In this document: positions 1 to 13,519 of the stretch, one piece after another
Position numbering within the stretch: position 1 is the stretch's first letter
How the letters are laid out: each line of letters begins with the position of its first letter
NCBI RefSeq assembly: GCF_016801865.2
Contig: NC_068938.1
Location: 47,451,808 to 47,515,807 of the forward strand
Length of the DNA: 64,000 bases
Source of the DNA: Culex pipiens pallens
Lineage: Eukaryota > Arthropoda > Insecta > Diptera > Culicidae
Direction: 5' to 3'
Program-made: the position numbers and the translations under genes
Notes under the pieces: generated by a model
Database searches by the model: none
Told to the model about the DNA's origin: nothing
Seen by the model: only the letters and a program-made list of their open reading frames with translations

Positions 1-1720
1 ACGGGTGAACCAATGACACAAAATGGCTTTTTTGGTCATAGGGTAGGTCCCACAAAGTCAAATAAAAAAAAATAAAAACAATGCACAAAGTCGGCCGATT
101 TCGTAGAGAATTGCTTAAAAATAACTGTTTCTTTATAATTTTTGTGATTATTTATATATTTATAACGAAAATTGAAAAAAATCCAATTCTTGGTTTAGTA
201 ATTTTATTAAAGATTTTTTTATTGTGTCAAACACGCCGCCGTTTTTTTTAAATATATGAGAAAAATACTGAACTTACACACAAGTTTTGAATAATTATTT
301 TAAGTTTCCGAAATATTTTTGATGAGTTCATGAAGTTATTTTTTAAGTTCAAAAATATTCCTGTTTCTGTAATGTTTCTGTTTTTGAATTCTAAAAATAA
401 ATATTTTTTAATGTTTCATATATTTTTGGTTATTTTTACCATTGCTTGAAACATGATCAGATTCCCAAATAGTTAATAAAAAAAACTGAACTCAAAGATT
501 TTAAAGAATTTTATATTATTTAAAAAAAAGTTTTATTTCTTTGAATAGTTGCATGAATATTTTTTTCAATCATATTTTGCATTCTTGAAAAAAAAAATAT
601 TCTCGTCTCAGTTTTTTGTGAGTGTTTCAAAAAAAAAACTTTCAAATTAATCTCTGTAATTTTTTTTCAGGTTTTCCATGATTTCAAAAATATTTGTTTT
701 TGTTTAATTTTTAGTGAGTTTATGCATTCTTCAAAAAATCAAAATTATTACAAAATAATTATAATTCACTGGTTTGTGAAAAAAGAAAAAAAAAATGTTT
801 TCGTTATAACAACTCATTAAAAACGCATTTTTTTATCTCAGTCCACATTCAACCTTTTGTCTTTCGGCCTTCTATCTGTGACCTTTTGTCATTCTTTAAA
901 ATTTTAAATAATTGAACAATTTATACAGTGACATCATTCTGAAAATTTGAAAAAAATGTTTGAAATTATTTTAGAAAATTTTAAAATGAAATTTATTATC
1001 TTTATCTCTTTTTAAGTGTTTACAAGAAGTAACAAAGTATTTTTTTATTACTACGTATACTTAGAGAAAAGCTAAAAGTCGTTTAGCTATAAGGACAGAG
1101 CAAATTTTATCTCAACAAGAAAAAAATATTACTTATATTGCAAATTATAAAAAATTATTAATTTTCAAAAAACACGGTATCTTGTGAAAATTTTAGTTTT
1201 TTACGTTGAAAACTCTGGTTTAGGGAAGTCTTTGCAAAATTTTGCGTCTTTTGTTACCCTATTTTAAAATTCTAGAAGTTTCAGCATTTTAAAAAAAAAG
1301 TTAAATTTTGTGTTATTTGCACTAAAATGTTTGGTTTTGAAAATTCTATGGTGAGTTTCAAATTATGAAATTCAAGTATTTTCAAAAATATACGGCATTT
1401 TGTAAAAATTTAGTATTTTACAATAATAACCCTGATTTAGTGAAAACCTGTACCAAATTTTGGGTTGTTTTATACATGGGGGGTATTTTAAAAAAATAGG
1501 TGTTTTGAGATACTCTCTGAATACTTATTCTTTTCAATAAAATAAATTTCAAAGAATAACAGTTTCAGTAAAAGCTTTTGTAGGCTGAGAAGATTTTGAT
1601 TGAATAAGTTCCATTTAATAAGTTACATTTATTCCTTTCAAGAAGCACTAGGTCAAAAGCAATTAGATCTGTTTTTTTAAGACGATTTGTATGAAGATCA
1701 TAAAAGTCTATGAGCGTTTT
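1..1720. other. AT-rich intergenic DNA
   Basis: Roughly 75-80% A+T with long A and T runs. Two degenerate units related to the 47040-47890 repeat occur near 1130-1460. No gene was seen. Confidence 0.6.
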
Positions 1721-3800
1721 CAGATTTTTGGTGCCTTTAATCTAATTTTATATAATTTCCAAAAATGTCGACACGTCCAATATTTGTCCCTTAAAGGAAT
1801 CGTCCTATTTTTAAAGGAAATTTTCCTGCAGCGATGATGTAGTCTAGAATAATTGTAAAACAACGTGGACAAGGAGAAAGAACACAAGTTCAATGTTTTC
1901 TGACAAGTCACGAGATTACAGCTCTGTGTTGTTCTCATTGGCACACAATCTACATAAAAGGAGATACAAATCAAGGATCGAGGAGAATGAAGGAGAGTTG
2001 GTAGAACACAGGACACGATCGATATTACTTAACATGAGGGCGTGGAATAACGTAATGCCGTCAGATTCGATCGGTTTAATTTTATTCCTTTGGGTTATCT
2101 TGGTGCTCTGCGATGTTCAACACGTAGAACTGGTATAGATTGTTTTCGACAATTTACTGCAATTAATGCTGAGCAGCTGATTGCTTTGTGAACTTTTGAT
2201 GATAAGTTTTAAGAAATCTCTAAGGAATACCTGAATTAATCCCTAAACATCATCAAGCTTTGCTGTTCTTACGCTTAATCCTGCACTATCATCCCTGGAA
2301 CCTAAGTTCAACCTCCAAACCGGTTTCTTTGAGCCCACCAGCGAATGCCGCCACTGACCGGCGATGATCGTCCACTGTTACGGCCATCGTCGGCAGTCCT
2401 CCCCCACCTCCTCAGCCAGTTACCATAACAATTAATTACATAATGTTTACAAATGTAACCACCACGGGGTCCATTGTCGATCCACCTCCCGAGCTTCCGT
2501 GGGCTCCCAAAGAGGAATGACACATCGACCGCATGCATGCACTGCTGCACGCCCAAGATCTGGATTGTTGTTGCGCAGAACTCGTTCTGATGCTGTAACT
2601 CCGCGTCGTGCAGGCAGAGGATCCCCCTTGCTCATGACATAAATCAACTTTGCTACGGCCGCCCGGGACCGTAATGAGACCATTAAGTAAATACAAATAA
2701 TTTATAACACGACGACGAAGAAGTCGCTCTCGTGGATGAAGCATTGTTACCGGGGTTCGATTCTGAACGACGCGAAGAGGCACGGGAGAGTGAACTGGTT
2801 TACTGGTCGACGATGATCTTGGCTGGAATGTGTTCCTTTTCAGCTGCTGCAGGCGATAATTGATGTTGGTTATGCTTTATGTTGTGGATCACCCGCCCGG
2901 AGTAGCGTTCGTGAGAGGGAGGTTTTCCATCAGAGATAAGGTTCGGGATGTTCTTTTTCCTTACCGTGCATGCTGGGAGTGCCGTGTGTTGTGGCACATG
3001 TTTGGGGTCAAAGGATTATGCTTCTTGTGTTCTCGGATGTTGCTGTATCGTCCTATTCCGCGATGTTGTGTTGAGTACATGCTGGATATATATGGCTTGC
3101 AAGTGAATTAAATTGACTGGAACAAGTCAATGATGCGCTAGTTGGAGCAGGGAATCCGATGGGTTTCTGATATATTGAGGTAATAAATGTGATTTATTGG
3201 TAGCATAAACCTGTTGATTGCAGTTAATCGAATTTGCTGCGAATGAACTGATGCGTACTAAGATAGACAGAGATTATTACAGGTGTTTGTAGACAATGAA
3301 GAATTTATTTTTGAGTAACCATTTTATCTTGATACAAAGAGCTGTCTTGCCTAAGCATTTTGTTGCGTGCATTCAGCTTCCCTCGATTTACTTCTGGTTC
3401 AACCTTTTCCGTTTTTCTGATCTTGTTCCTGCTGACTTGCACGTCCTGTTCTCCCGCAGTCTTAAATATTAATTGACTTTATGATTCAGAATTTGGACCC
3501 AAAAAGCGTGAGAATTTATTTCTTTCGTGGGTCAACGGAAACCTCTATCCAAACAAACTATTTAAACAGTTTAATCTAAACTATTCGAGCACAAGCGCAG
3601 CAGTTAGATTACACCCCAAGTTCTTTTTTGTCAAAATTAATGATTGCCTCCGGGATAGATTTTGTTAACGGACCCACATGTCATAGAATCATCGAGGGAA
3701 GGAAGGAGACGTGGACATACCGCACCAAACGCTCAAAGTTATTAAGTTCTGGATCCAGAAAATTCAAATTTACTTAAAGTATTTTCAAATTTATTAGAGT
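1721..3800. other. Non-repetitive intergenic DNA, no gene recognised
   Basis: Composition is more balanced than in the flanks. Short overlapping frames on both strands (up to 115 codons at 2436-2783) lack any recognisable domain or splice pattern. Confidence 0.5.
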
Positions 3801-5734
3801 TGCTACTATTTTTCATTGCTGGAATTAAAATACATAGAATTGATAATGCTACAATAAAACTACAAAAAAAAACAAGTATGGTATGTATCTTTTAAAAAAA
3901 ATATGTTTGTCAGGGTTTATGTCAAAACTTCAGGGTACACTGAAAGTAATATTTCCGATTTTTTCGTTTCTATTTTCAGACATGTATAAATTGCATTTTA
4001 ATATTTGTCCCTCAAATCTGGTCAAGGTCATAAACGAGGGATGGAAAATAAAAAAAAGCTAATTTTAAGCCCTATTTTATTTTTTCAAAAGTATTTCAAA
4101 ATGCTGGTCCCAAAATTTTAAATTTGTTGAAAGGTATAATAAGCCCTTCCTTAGATTCAAACTGCATTAATAAAGTTTTTCAAATGTATTTTTAATTGTT
4201 AAGAGAGATTTTGTTTAAATAAAAACATAATTTAAGAAATATTTTTTTATTTCATGATTTTTTGAGGATTCATTTTTTAAAGGGACGAAAACAAAAAAAT
4301 AATTAAAAAATTCAAAAAATATTACTAAACATTTCATTTCCAAAATATTTGCTTTTCAATTTCCGTAATTTTTATATAAGTTTGTTGATTTTTAAAAAGG
4401 TATCTTTTGTGCCAGAGTTTAGGATGGTGCTAAATTTAGAACCGGAGAATTTTTTTTAATCTTGATTTTAGCAAAAAAATAAAAAAATAAAACGGTTATT
4501 GTTTTCAAATCCATTTTGATGTGCAAATTCTTATTAGCAATAAAAAATTACACAAATATGTTTTCATAAAGTGCACAGGTTATTTTATAAGTATTCATTT
4601 ATTTATGCTTTAAAAAAATCGATTTGAAAATATATTATCATAAGAAAAAGGTCGTATGTATTCTGCAAAAACAATTTTCTCAAAAGCTGCAAAAAACTTC
4701 CTACAGTGTTTAATTTTATACTTTGTTAATCGCAAAACAAGTTGCTGAGATAAATCCTCTTAATTTTTTTGTTCTTTAAAAAAATATATTTTTGATTGTC
4801 TCAAAAAAGTGTTTCAGCCTTTTTTAATATCAGACCTTTTATTTAAAAAAATTGAAAATGAAAATATTTCCAGAATTCGTCATGCCGAATTCTGGAGTAA
4901 AGGAAGCCGTTTAAAGTTCTATGGAACATTTGAAAAAATCTCGAAAATAAACAAGAAAAAAAAAGCTAACTGCAAAAATCCAGAGAAATACTAATGTAAT
5001 TATTTTTAAGTCCGCAAACTCTGAGAAACTTGAGTAAGAGTCGCTTTATCTTAATAACTAAGAGTTGTTTTATTTGCTTAAAAATTGATTTTTCGCCCAA
5101 TTTTTTTATATTTTTGTGGAAAAAAGTGATTTTCAAATGTTTGAAAGTTTCTGAAATTGATGGAAAATGCCAAATTATTGCAAGATTAAGTTCAATTTTA
5201 TTATTTGTATTTGTTTTAGACCATTGAAAATGTATTTCAAAATTTGTATCATCCCCCTCAAAATTTTAATGAAAATCAGAAGAGAAAATACTAAAAACCT
5301 GAAATAAAAAAAAGCTTTCATTTTCTTCCTTCAAATTGTTTTTAAAAATTTAGAAAACAAAACAAATCAATTGCAATTTTAACTGATTTTTCTTGCATGA
5401 TGCTTGTGAAATTAATAAAAGCAAAAAAAAAATAGAAGTTGAAATAACAAGTCAAAGTTTTAACATTTGAATGGAATAAGTGTTTTAAAATCCATTTTAC
5501 AAAAGTTCAGTTGTTTTGCAATCATTAGTTTTCAAAAAAAAAAAAGATTTGACGAAAACTAAAATTGAGGCGAAATTTATTTATTGCGGTACAGTACATT
5601 GAAAATTTTCAATAATTCAAAAGATTTTTGAATAAACACAAACATGCTAAAAATGTTTCTAAACAGTCAGTGCCAACGCACACCGCGGGTTTGTTTTTCT
5701 AGCTTCGGTACGAGCCTGAACCCATTTGTCTGTT
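3801..5734. other. AT-rich intergenic DNA with family A fragments
   Basis: Parts of the dispersed element are visible near 3985-4140 and 5440-5690. The rest is A/T-rich without a coding signal. Confidence 0.5.
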
Positions 5735-6048
5735 GGTATTTTGGTTCATCGTACCAGCGCACCCCGACAATCTCGGTTCGTCGCCTCGGTTGTGTGTCTG
5801 GCACTCACCCGTGGCATGAACCCAGCGTATGAGCCAAGGTGCTTCACTCGGTACGAGCCGAGGTAAGTGCCGTGGTACGCGCCGTGGTATTGAATTCGGT
5901 TTGTACCGCCAGCGCGTACCACGGCACGTACCGAGTGAAGCACCTTGGCTCATACGCTGGGTTCATGCCACGGGTGAGTGCCAGACACACAACCGAGGCG
6001 ACGAGCCGACGCGAGTCTTGGTTCACTGGTACGATGAACCAAAATACC
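5735..6048. repeat. GC-rich inverted repeat (foldback) in AT-rich surroundings
   Basis: The left arm (about 5735-5880) and right arm (about 5909-6048) are inverse copies around a ~28-bp loop. Ends are 'ggtattttggttcatcgtacc' and its inverse. A block near 5765-5785 differs between the arms. Open frames here on both strands are by-products of the palindrome. Confidence 0.8.
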
Positions 6049-7740
6049 CTCGGCTCGTGTGAGTCGGGTACGGGTGTAAACCGAACAAAGCAGGCGCAAA
6101 GCAAAACCGAGGTACAAGTGAACCGCGTGTACCGCACTGTGCAGGGAAGCTTGTTCTAAACGCAGTGGAATGCATTTCTAATTGATTTTAGCTTATTCCG
6201 CATTAATTTCGAAAAAAAAAATTGAAGTTTTTCGAACCTTTCAATATATTTTTACCAGCCTTATGTGCGCTTGTATGGTATTTTCTTTCTCTGTTACCGT
6301 CAAATAATTGAATCACAGATTATTTTACTTTTTGTGACATTTTTTTTAAATGCATAATAAAAACAAAAGCCATGGCAAAAATGCATAATAAAAGAAATTT
6401 GTTTTTCTTCATAACTTATTTTAGTAGGTCCTTTTAGGTGCTGGGACTTTATTTTTACTTTGGAAATATTCTACACTTTCTACAAGTACCAAAAATTAGT
6501 AGTGGAAACCAAACCAATAAATATTTTGTGTTATATTCTGATACTTTCTTAACTTATACGATTTAAAACTAAAAAATAAAGCATTTTGATAAGCCCTGGG
6601 ATTCCAATCGAACTTGCAATCTGCTCTCGTTCCTGCTCTAAACATCCAGAATTAGCATTTCAATTCCTCCAGAAACCCTCTGCCCCTCTCCAACAGTAAA
6701 GGGCACAATGTAAATGACCGACCCACACTCGTGGTGCATCACAGTCCAGTCCAGTCCACGAGTCGAGAATATGGTTCAGGATCAACTTTGATTATTATGC
6801 AGTCACGTCCTCTGCTCTCGTTCTCATCCGCTTCGCCTCCATCACGGACTTCACCCGGCTCCAACATCTGGTGGTGGTCTCGGCTCCACACTGCTGGACC
6901 CAATCATGCACAGTCCCATGTGGTTTTGAGCCGCCATGGGCGTGTGCGAGGGGGATTATTTATGAATTGTTGAAAGGCCTTAAGCCGGGGATATTAAAGC
7001 TAAATCCCCTCTGGACAGCACCGGCTTATCGAATGTTGACAGTAGCTAATGAAGATTGACCGAGCACAAATGGGAAACCTCTTGGCAATTGCGTTTGCAG
7101 TGTTGAGTTCTGATGGGATTTTAAAATTTAATTAAATAGATTTGACAACTGATATGGTTTGCAAATTAACTGATTAATTTAATCAATTACAGTTGATTTG
7201 ATCAGTTTTGAGGAATTGCTTAAACAATCAATCAATTACCGACTTAATTTATCAATAATAAAAATAGCTTTTGATGAATTCCAATCCTCAAACATCAATT
7301 AATCCCCTGCTGCGCAAATCTGATCCCAAATCATCCCCTAATGACGTGAAAATTGCCCACTTCAAAATTCCTTCAAGGAGTCTCCCAAGTCCCGACAAGT
7401 TGGCTCGTCCGTCCAAACACGTCGAGTGCTCACCCAGCAGTGGCGAACATGATCGACGGCGATGATTAGCAAAACCAACGTAGATCAACAACAACAAAAA
7501 ACGACCTCTCGTGCGCGGAAACTCCCACCTCGAAGCTACTTTAAAGAATCTTCCCCTCCTGATTGAGACTCTGATTCTGTTGACCCCCGGCTCGTTCAGG
7601 GCATGTGATGTGATCCGATCGTTCGTCAGGTTGTGCTCGCTCGCTCCCCACTCGTGTTTCGTTCGTTCTATTGACCTCCAAAATGCGAAATCTGCTTCCT
7701 CAGCGTTGTCTTACTCGTCGTCATCGTTTTCGAATTAACC
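6049..7740. other. Intergenic DNA, no gene recognised
   Basis: AT-rich until about 6600, then more balanced non-repetitive sequence to 7740. Frames of 60-80 codons here show no protein-like features. Confidence 0.5.
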
Positions 7741-9273
7741 CTGTGGTAGCAGAGTTTGGAACTTGAATAAATTTAAAATAAGCGTTTGAAATTAAATTCG
7801 TTTTATTCATATTAACATCATTTTACTGCTACAAACTAAACTTTTCATGGGCAGGGCTTTTTCAATATTTTAAATAATAAAACGGCCCGCAAATATTCAG
7901 ATTTTAAAGACTAATCGAAGCTATCCAATTTAATTATTCAGAAATATAATTAATAGTTATCGTTATTTCTACATGTTTTATTTTTAAATCTCAAAGAATT
8001 TTACATTAATTTTCCAACAACTGGAATTTTTTTTTTTAAATTAAAAATTTATAAATTTATAATTTAAAATAAGGTTGCCAAAAACCTCAAAATATTCAAA
8101 AAATAAAACTGTTCGCTTAACAGCATTACATACTCAATTGAGAGATTTCTACGTAAAGCTAACTTGTCATCATTCAAATTTAATTGATATTCCGAGGAAA
8201 AACTTCTGACACATTCCGATAACATGAAATTTATGTATTTTCTCTATTTAAGCATCGTGTGATATCAAAAGCAATCCAAATCTGAGATATGGTCTAGGTT
8301 TATCAACCAGAGGTCGGATCAACAGTTCAAAAGAAAATTGTAGAAAATTTGCTCAGTTCTTCAAATATATTTTAAAGAGATGGGCAAGGAAAAAAACATT
8401 AAAAACAATAAAAAAACATTTTTTTTCTGAAAATTTCAATCTAAAATAAAGTCCAACTCGAGTTCGGTACATTTATCAAAAAATCACAGAAGTCTTATTT
8501 GATTGAAAATTCAGTTTATAACAACCAGTAATGATTTTAGAATGCATTTTTGGGTAAACTAAACTAAAATTTTCTGAAAAAGTAACATTTAGAGCATTTG
8601 AAACCAAAATTATTATACAACAACTGTGAATTAAATAAGATTTATAAAAAATACGGTTATGATATTTGTTATTGTTTTTTACTTATTTTCTTCTTTTAAA
8701 ATTGCAAGTAAGCTCATATTTCTTGAAAATTCATGATACATTCCATAAACTACTATTTTTTTTAAATGTATTACCCCTTTTACTCCAAAGTTGGCATTTT
8801 TTGTTATCTAAAACAAATTTAAAAATGACAAAAAAATCGAAAGTAGCAATTTTTGTATTTTTTTTGTAATTTAAAGTTATAGAAAACCTTATTTGTCTCA
8901 CTGTGTCCCAATTTATCCGATTAGTCCTAATCAAAGCTCACAATTTTGCCATAGATTCCAAATCTATTAGAAAATCATTCTCAGGATGTAGATTTTAGAA
9001 ATTTATGGTAGCAGTTCACAGACTTCCCTAAAATTTGTAAGGAGAAACCAATAGTACAATATAGATTTCTTGTAACTAAAAACCGATCGACAATGTTTTT
9101 TTCCAAATCATGAATTCCAAAACCATTTTTTTGCGAATTTCTAGAGATCTGCTAATTTCGAATATTATAATAGATTCATATCAACAATTGATTCTACACT
9201 GATAATTAACTGGCCACATCAACTTTCGGGACATTATAACGGTGTGAACTCAATTGATTTTTGTTAATAACAC
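7741..9273. other. AT-rich intergenic DNA
   Basis: Contains direct repeat D1 (8555-8745). Otherwise there are no features. Confidence 0.5.
8555..8745. repeat. Direct repeat D1, first copy
   Basis: 'aaccaaaattattata', then 'caactgtgaatt', then 'ttgttattgttttttactta' match 11603-11790 in order at roughly 85-90% by eye. The repeat is non-coding. Confidence 0.65.
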
Positions 9274-9478
9274 TACACAGAAAAAAAAGTGATGGTAATA
9301 TTGACAGATTTTGTGTCAAAAAAATGTAATCTTACAGCTGAAAATCATGAATTTTCATCAGTATCTGGTTAATATTCATCAGGATCACATTTTTACACAT
9401 TTTTTCGGTAATATTACTCAAAAAAGAGATAACATTTAACCGTTCAAAATTCCAAAATTCAATTTTTTTTCTGTGTAT
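9274..9478. mobile_element. MITE-like element with TACACAGAAAAAAAA ends, 205 bp
   Basis: Starts TACACAGAAAAAAAAG and ends TTTTTTTTCTGTGTA. The interior is non-coding with 'gtaatattactc'. It is similar in design to 53198-53417. It is followed by a direct duplication of 'ttattttccgcaaaaacgca' at about 9479-9528. Confidence 0.65.
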
Positions 9479-9965
9479 TATTTTCCGCAAAAACGCATTT
9501 ACGTTATTTTCCGCAAAAACGCATTTGCGGAAGGATTTTTTCAACCTATTTTCAATAATTTTGAAAATGATATAAGTTTTATTGAAATGTAATATTTTTG
9601 TAATTGGCAAATGCTTTGTTGATTTATTGAGAATTTCTAGCATATTAACGGATTCACTGACAGTACGATAAAAAAACAAGGTCATATAAATATAAAAAAA
9701 AAAGAAATAGAGGTAAAATTACATCGGAAACGAATAATATTGAACCGAACAAATTTGTAAGCCTAAAACAATTTTTTTATGTGCAATGATTTTAATGTAT
9801 AGCTTTTAAAAGTTTTTTTTTATTTTGACCTCGACAATTTTTAAAATTTTCCTTCACATCTCAACAAATGCCACATGCAACAAAGTGTATAAAATTGAGC
9901 TATTACCAATCAGTTAATTTTATTCAAGGATATTAGATAGAAAACTTAAACCAAAAATAATGTTT

Positions 9966-11583
9966 GGGTAATTCTCTACCAACTCACACGAAATCGGGAA
10001 AAGTTGCCCCGACCCCTCTTCGATTTGCGTGAAACTTTGTCCTAAGGGGTAACTTTTGTCCCTGATCATGAATCCGAGGTCCGTTTTTTGATATTTCGTG
10101 ACGGAGGGGCGGTACGACCCCTTCCATTTTTATACATGCGAAAAAAGAGGTGTTTTTCAATAATTTGCAGCCTGAAACGGTGATGAGATAGAAATTTGGT
10201 GTCAAAGGGACTGTTGCAACAGGTGTGAACCCAGATCTGTTCGGACCCTTTTAAGCAAACTCGCTTTTGACGGAATTAGCTAAAAGCTATCAAGATTTAT
10301 TAAAGTTTGAGTTCAAATGATTATGTTGGTGAACTTACATATTTAGTCCTTGATCTTGTGTAGGGTTCACTGTGTGGCACAGTTTATTTAATTGTGGGAA
10401 ATGCAGTTGTGTTCTATGTTCTAAAGCCGCAATTCTTCGAATTAATCTTTGTGGGGGGTGGCTAAAGAAGCTATTAGGACAACAATATTAGACTATTTAA
10501 AGGTTCCTAATCTAGCTCAAATTCTTACCAAGTCGACCAGTACAGGTCGCTTTAATAGGCATCAATTTAACAATTTCTAAACCGCACTCTAGTCTCACTG
10601 AACGGGAATGACTTGCCGTGCTCCTAATTCTTGACAGTTTCTCCTTTCTTCGGTTGTGTCATCAGCGCTGACACGTTCTGGCCCGGGGGAGAGATCAACG
10701 AAAGATCTAGCTCACCGGGGGGCTTGCTCGTATGGTCATCTGCTTCAGCAACAGGGACTTTTATGTAAAATTAAACGCCCGATTTGATGGCGTACTCAGA
10801 ATTCCGAAAAAACGTATTTTTGATCGAAAAAAACACAAAAAAAGTTTTAAAAACTCTCCCATTTTCCGTTACTCGACTGTAAAAAATTTTGGAACATGTC
10901 ATTTTATGGGAAATTTAATGTACTTTTCGAATCTACATTGACCTAGAAGGGTCATTTTTTTTATTTAGAACAAAATTTTTCATTTTAAAATTTCGTGTTT
11001 TTTCTAACTTTGCAGGGTTATTTTTTAGAGTGTAACAATGTTCTACAAAGTTGTAGAGCAGACAATTACAAAAATTTTGATATATAAACATAAGGGGTTT
11101 GCTTATAAACATCACGAGTTATCGCGATTTTACGAAAAAAAGTTTTGAAAAAGTTGGTCGCCATCGATCATGGCCGTTCATGGTCACTCGCGACAGACAC
11201 GGACGACGAAACAAAGAGAAACGCAAAAAGGAGTAAAGGAAAATGGGAGAATTTTTAAAACTTTTTTAGTGTTTTTTTCGATGAGAAATACGTTTTTTCG
11301 GAATTCTGAGTACGCCATCAAATCGGGCGTCTAATTTTACATAAAAGTCCCTTTGACACCAAATTTCTATCTCATCACCGTTTTAGGCTGCAAATTATTG
11401 AAAAACACCTCTTTTTTCGCATGTTCAAAAATGGAAGGGGTCGTACCGCCCCTCCGTCACGAGATATCAAAAAACGGACCTCAGATTCGTGATCAGGGAC
11501 AAAAGTTACCCCTTAGGTCAAAGTTTCACGCAAATCGAAGAGGGGTCGGGGCAACTGCTGTGTGAGTTGGCGGAGAATTACCC
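9966..11583. mobile_element. Foldback element, family C copy 1 (interrupted by a solo LTR)
   Basis: The ends gggtaattctctacc and ggagaattaccc are inverted. The outer ~340 bp of the right side (about 11240-11583) is the inverse of the left outer arm. Without the LTR insertion and one duplication copy the element is about 1.07 kb. TGTTT occurs on both flanks (9961-9965, 11584-11588) and may be the target duplication. The centre matches 55130-55275 in the second copy. No transposase ORF is visible, so it is non-autonomous. Confidence 0.75.
10212..10753 (+). mobile_element. Solo LTR, 542 bp, TGTTG...CAACA
   Basis: Starts TGTTGCAACAGG, ends CTTCAGCAACA, and is flanked by GGGAC on both sides (10207-10211, 10754-10758). 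It splits a foldback element whose sequence resumes exactly after the duplication (gggacttttatg is uninterrupted in the inverted arm near 11345). The interior of the retrotransposon was presumably lost by LTR-LTR recombination. The superfamily (Copia or Bel/Pao) cannot be told. Strand is arbitrary. Confidence 0.8.
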
Positions 11584-11602
11584 TGTTTAGATTTGAAATT
11601 TT

Positions 11603-11790
11603 GGCATAAAACTAAAATGTTCGGCAAAAGTAACATTGAATGCATTTTAAACCAAAATTATTATAAAACAACTGTGAATTCAATGAGATTTATTAAAAAA
11701 TATGGTTATTATTTTTGTTATTGTTTTTTACTTATTTTCTTCTTTTAAAATTACAATCAAGCTCATATTTTTTGAAATTTCATAAACATT
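11603..11790. repeat. Direct repeat D1, second copy
   Basis: Co-linear with 8555-8745, 3 kb away in the same orientation and immediately right of foldback C copy 1. It may be part of an older element or a local duplication. Confidence 0.65.
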
Positions 11791-13500
11791 TATTTTCTTT
11801 AATACATTTTCGACTTCAACCAATATTCAGATTCTTTTCAATCATATCTATTTTTCAACATAATGTGTGATACCAATAGAAATGATTTTTAATGCAATGA
11901 AATTACTAATTTTATCCTGGCTTTTTTCGGCTTTCTTGACTTAAATAAAAAGGGCAGATTTTGTTTTAACTAGTTGTAGGCCAGTATGAATTCTATTTCA
12001 AGTTTTTACCCTAACCTCTTCCTTAATTTTTTCCAAAATATCAGGAAAAGTAGACATACAATTGCTAAAAAGTAAATTTTGTATTTACACAACTTGAGTG
12101 TAAACAATCTAAAATTATAATTTATTTTTATACTTTTAATCAAATGAGAAGCTTTTCGGCCACCCAAAATGTTGAATTTTGAGACCACAGATCGAAAAAC
12201 TACTGAACTTCTTTTGTTCTATTTATCGTCTGCAACACATAGAACTTTCACATTTCACATAAGAACAAGTTACGTTTTAAGTTTCCTTAAAATAACGTTT
12301 AAAAACTTGAGTTGTGTCAATTTGATACTTTCTCTTATCTTTTTAAATACAATTTTCTCATAAATTCATTGATATTTAACATTTAATAGCAGCTGTAATT
12401 CTAATAATAAAGCTTGATTTTTTGATTTTTTTTGTTTAAAGTTTTATTTAGAAAATTAAATGGTTTTTACGTCTTAAATCAAGATAATCTTGTTTGAAAA
12501 AGATTAGAACTCTAAAAACAATTTTGAAATATTCAATATTGTTGGATTTCTTAAGATTTGTAAGCACATTTTGCTGAGAAATCCAAGAGAGATTTTCGTT
12601 TTGGAGGTTAATTGTTTTGAACATTTTCTAAAGATTCTTTTCATATACACGGAGAAAAAAGAGTTCCCAAAATCGTGAACAAGCGTTCATGAAAATAGGA
12701 ACCTCAAACAAAGTGTTCAAATCCCATGGTACGATTTTGAAAAACGTACCATGAAATTTGAACACTTTGTTCGTGGTTCCCATTTTCATGAACGCTAGTT
12801 CACGATTTTGGGAACTCTTTTTTCTCCGTGTAGATAGCTGCCAAAATTTTACGGAAACACGTATGAGTTCATGATGCAAATTTCAATTTCAGTCAAAATA
12901 AAAACAAAAAAACCTTTCAAATTTTAGTTTTTGGGGCCATTTTTTCTACTTGTAATTTGAGGGTTAATCTATATGCTTAACCTCTAATAGCACACGCTGC
13001 CTCACACAAGCTAAACACGATTAAAGATAAATCTGTGAGTGCGCGCGCTCGAACGAAAGGGAAATTAGGTACCCGCCCCCTACTTTGTCCGCGTCAGACA
13101 ACCCCCATCCCTCGAGCATAGCTTCTTCTATCCAATTTCGAAGACAGTTCGTAGAACTTGGCTAGAGTCCCACCATCCCCACAACGCTCAAGAAGGGCAA
13201 TAAATCGCGTATCAGATCAGATTAAGCCTGGTTGCTACCACTACTAGGAGGGCTCAAATCAATAACTCCGTCCGCGGCTCTTTCGGGCAGAATCAACACT
13301 CGGCAATCGGTACAAATTAATCTTACAAGCTCTCGAGCAATTACCGAGTCATCGCTGAAGCGCGATGCTGGAACAGGTTTCCGAGCCGTGCGAACCCGTC
13401 TCCCCAAACAGATTGGAACGAACGCTCCGCGGGTTCTGAGCTATTCTGGGGGGTTTCTTCCGAGGAATCTCTTCGTTTAATTACCACCCCTCACAACATT
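11791..13500. other. DNA upstream of the protease exons
   Basis: AT-rich to about 13000 with the palindromic MITE at 12646. From 13000 to 13500 it is GC-richer and non-repetitive, and probably intron if the acceptor at 13551 is used. No upstream exon was identified. Confidence 0.45.
12646..12832. mobile_element. Palindromic MITE, 187 bp
   Basis: TACACGGAGAAAAAAGAG at the left and its inverse at the right. The two halves are complementary almost throughout, with a small loop near 12735. It is non-coding and could form a long hairpin. Confidence 0.8.
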
Positions 13501-13519
13501 GCACTATGGCCGTCAACGC

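Noticed and set aside
5699..6159. Several overlapping ORFs of 62-106 codons on both strands
   Set aside because: They come from the two arms of the GC-rich inverted repeat, where low stop-codon density keeps frames open.
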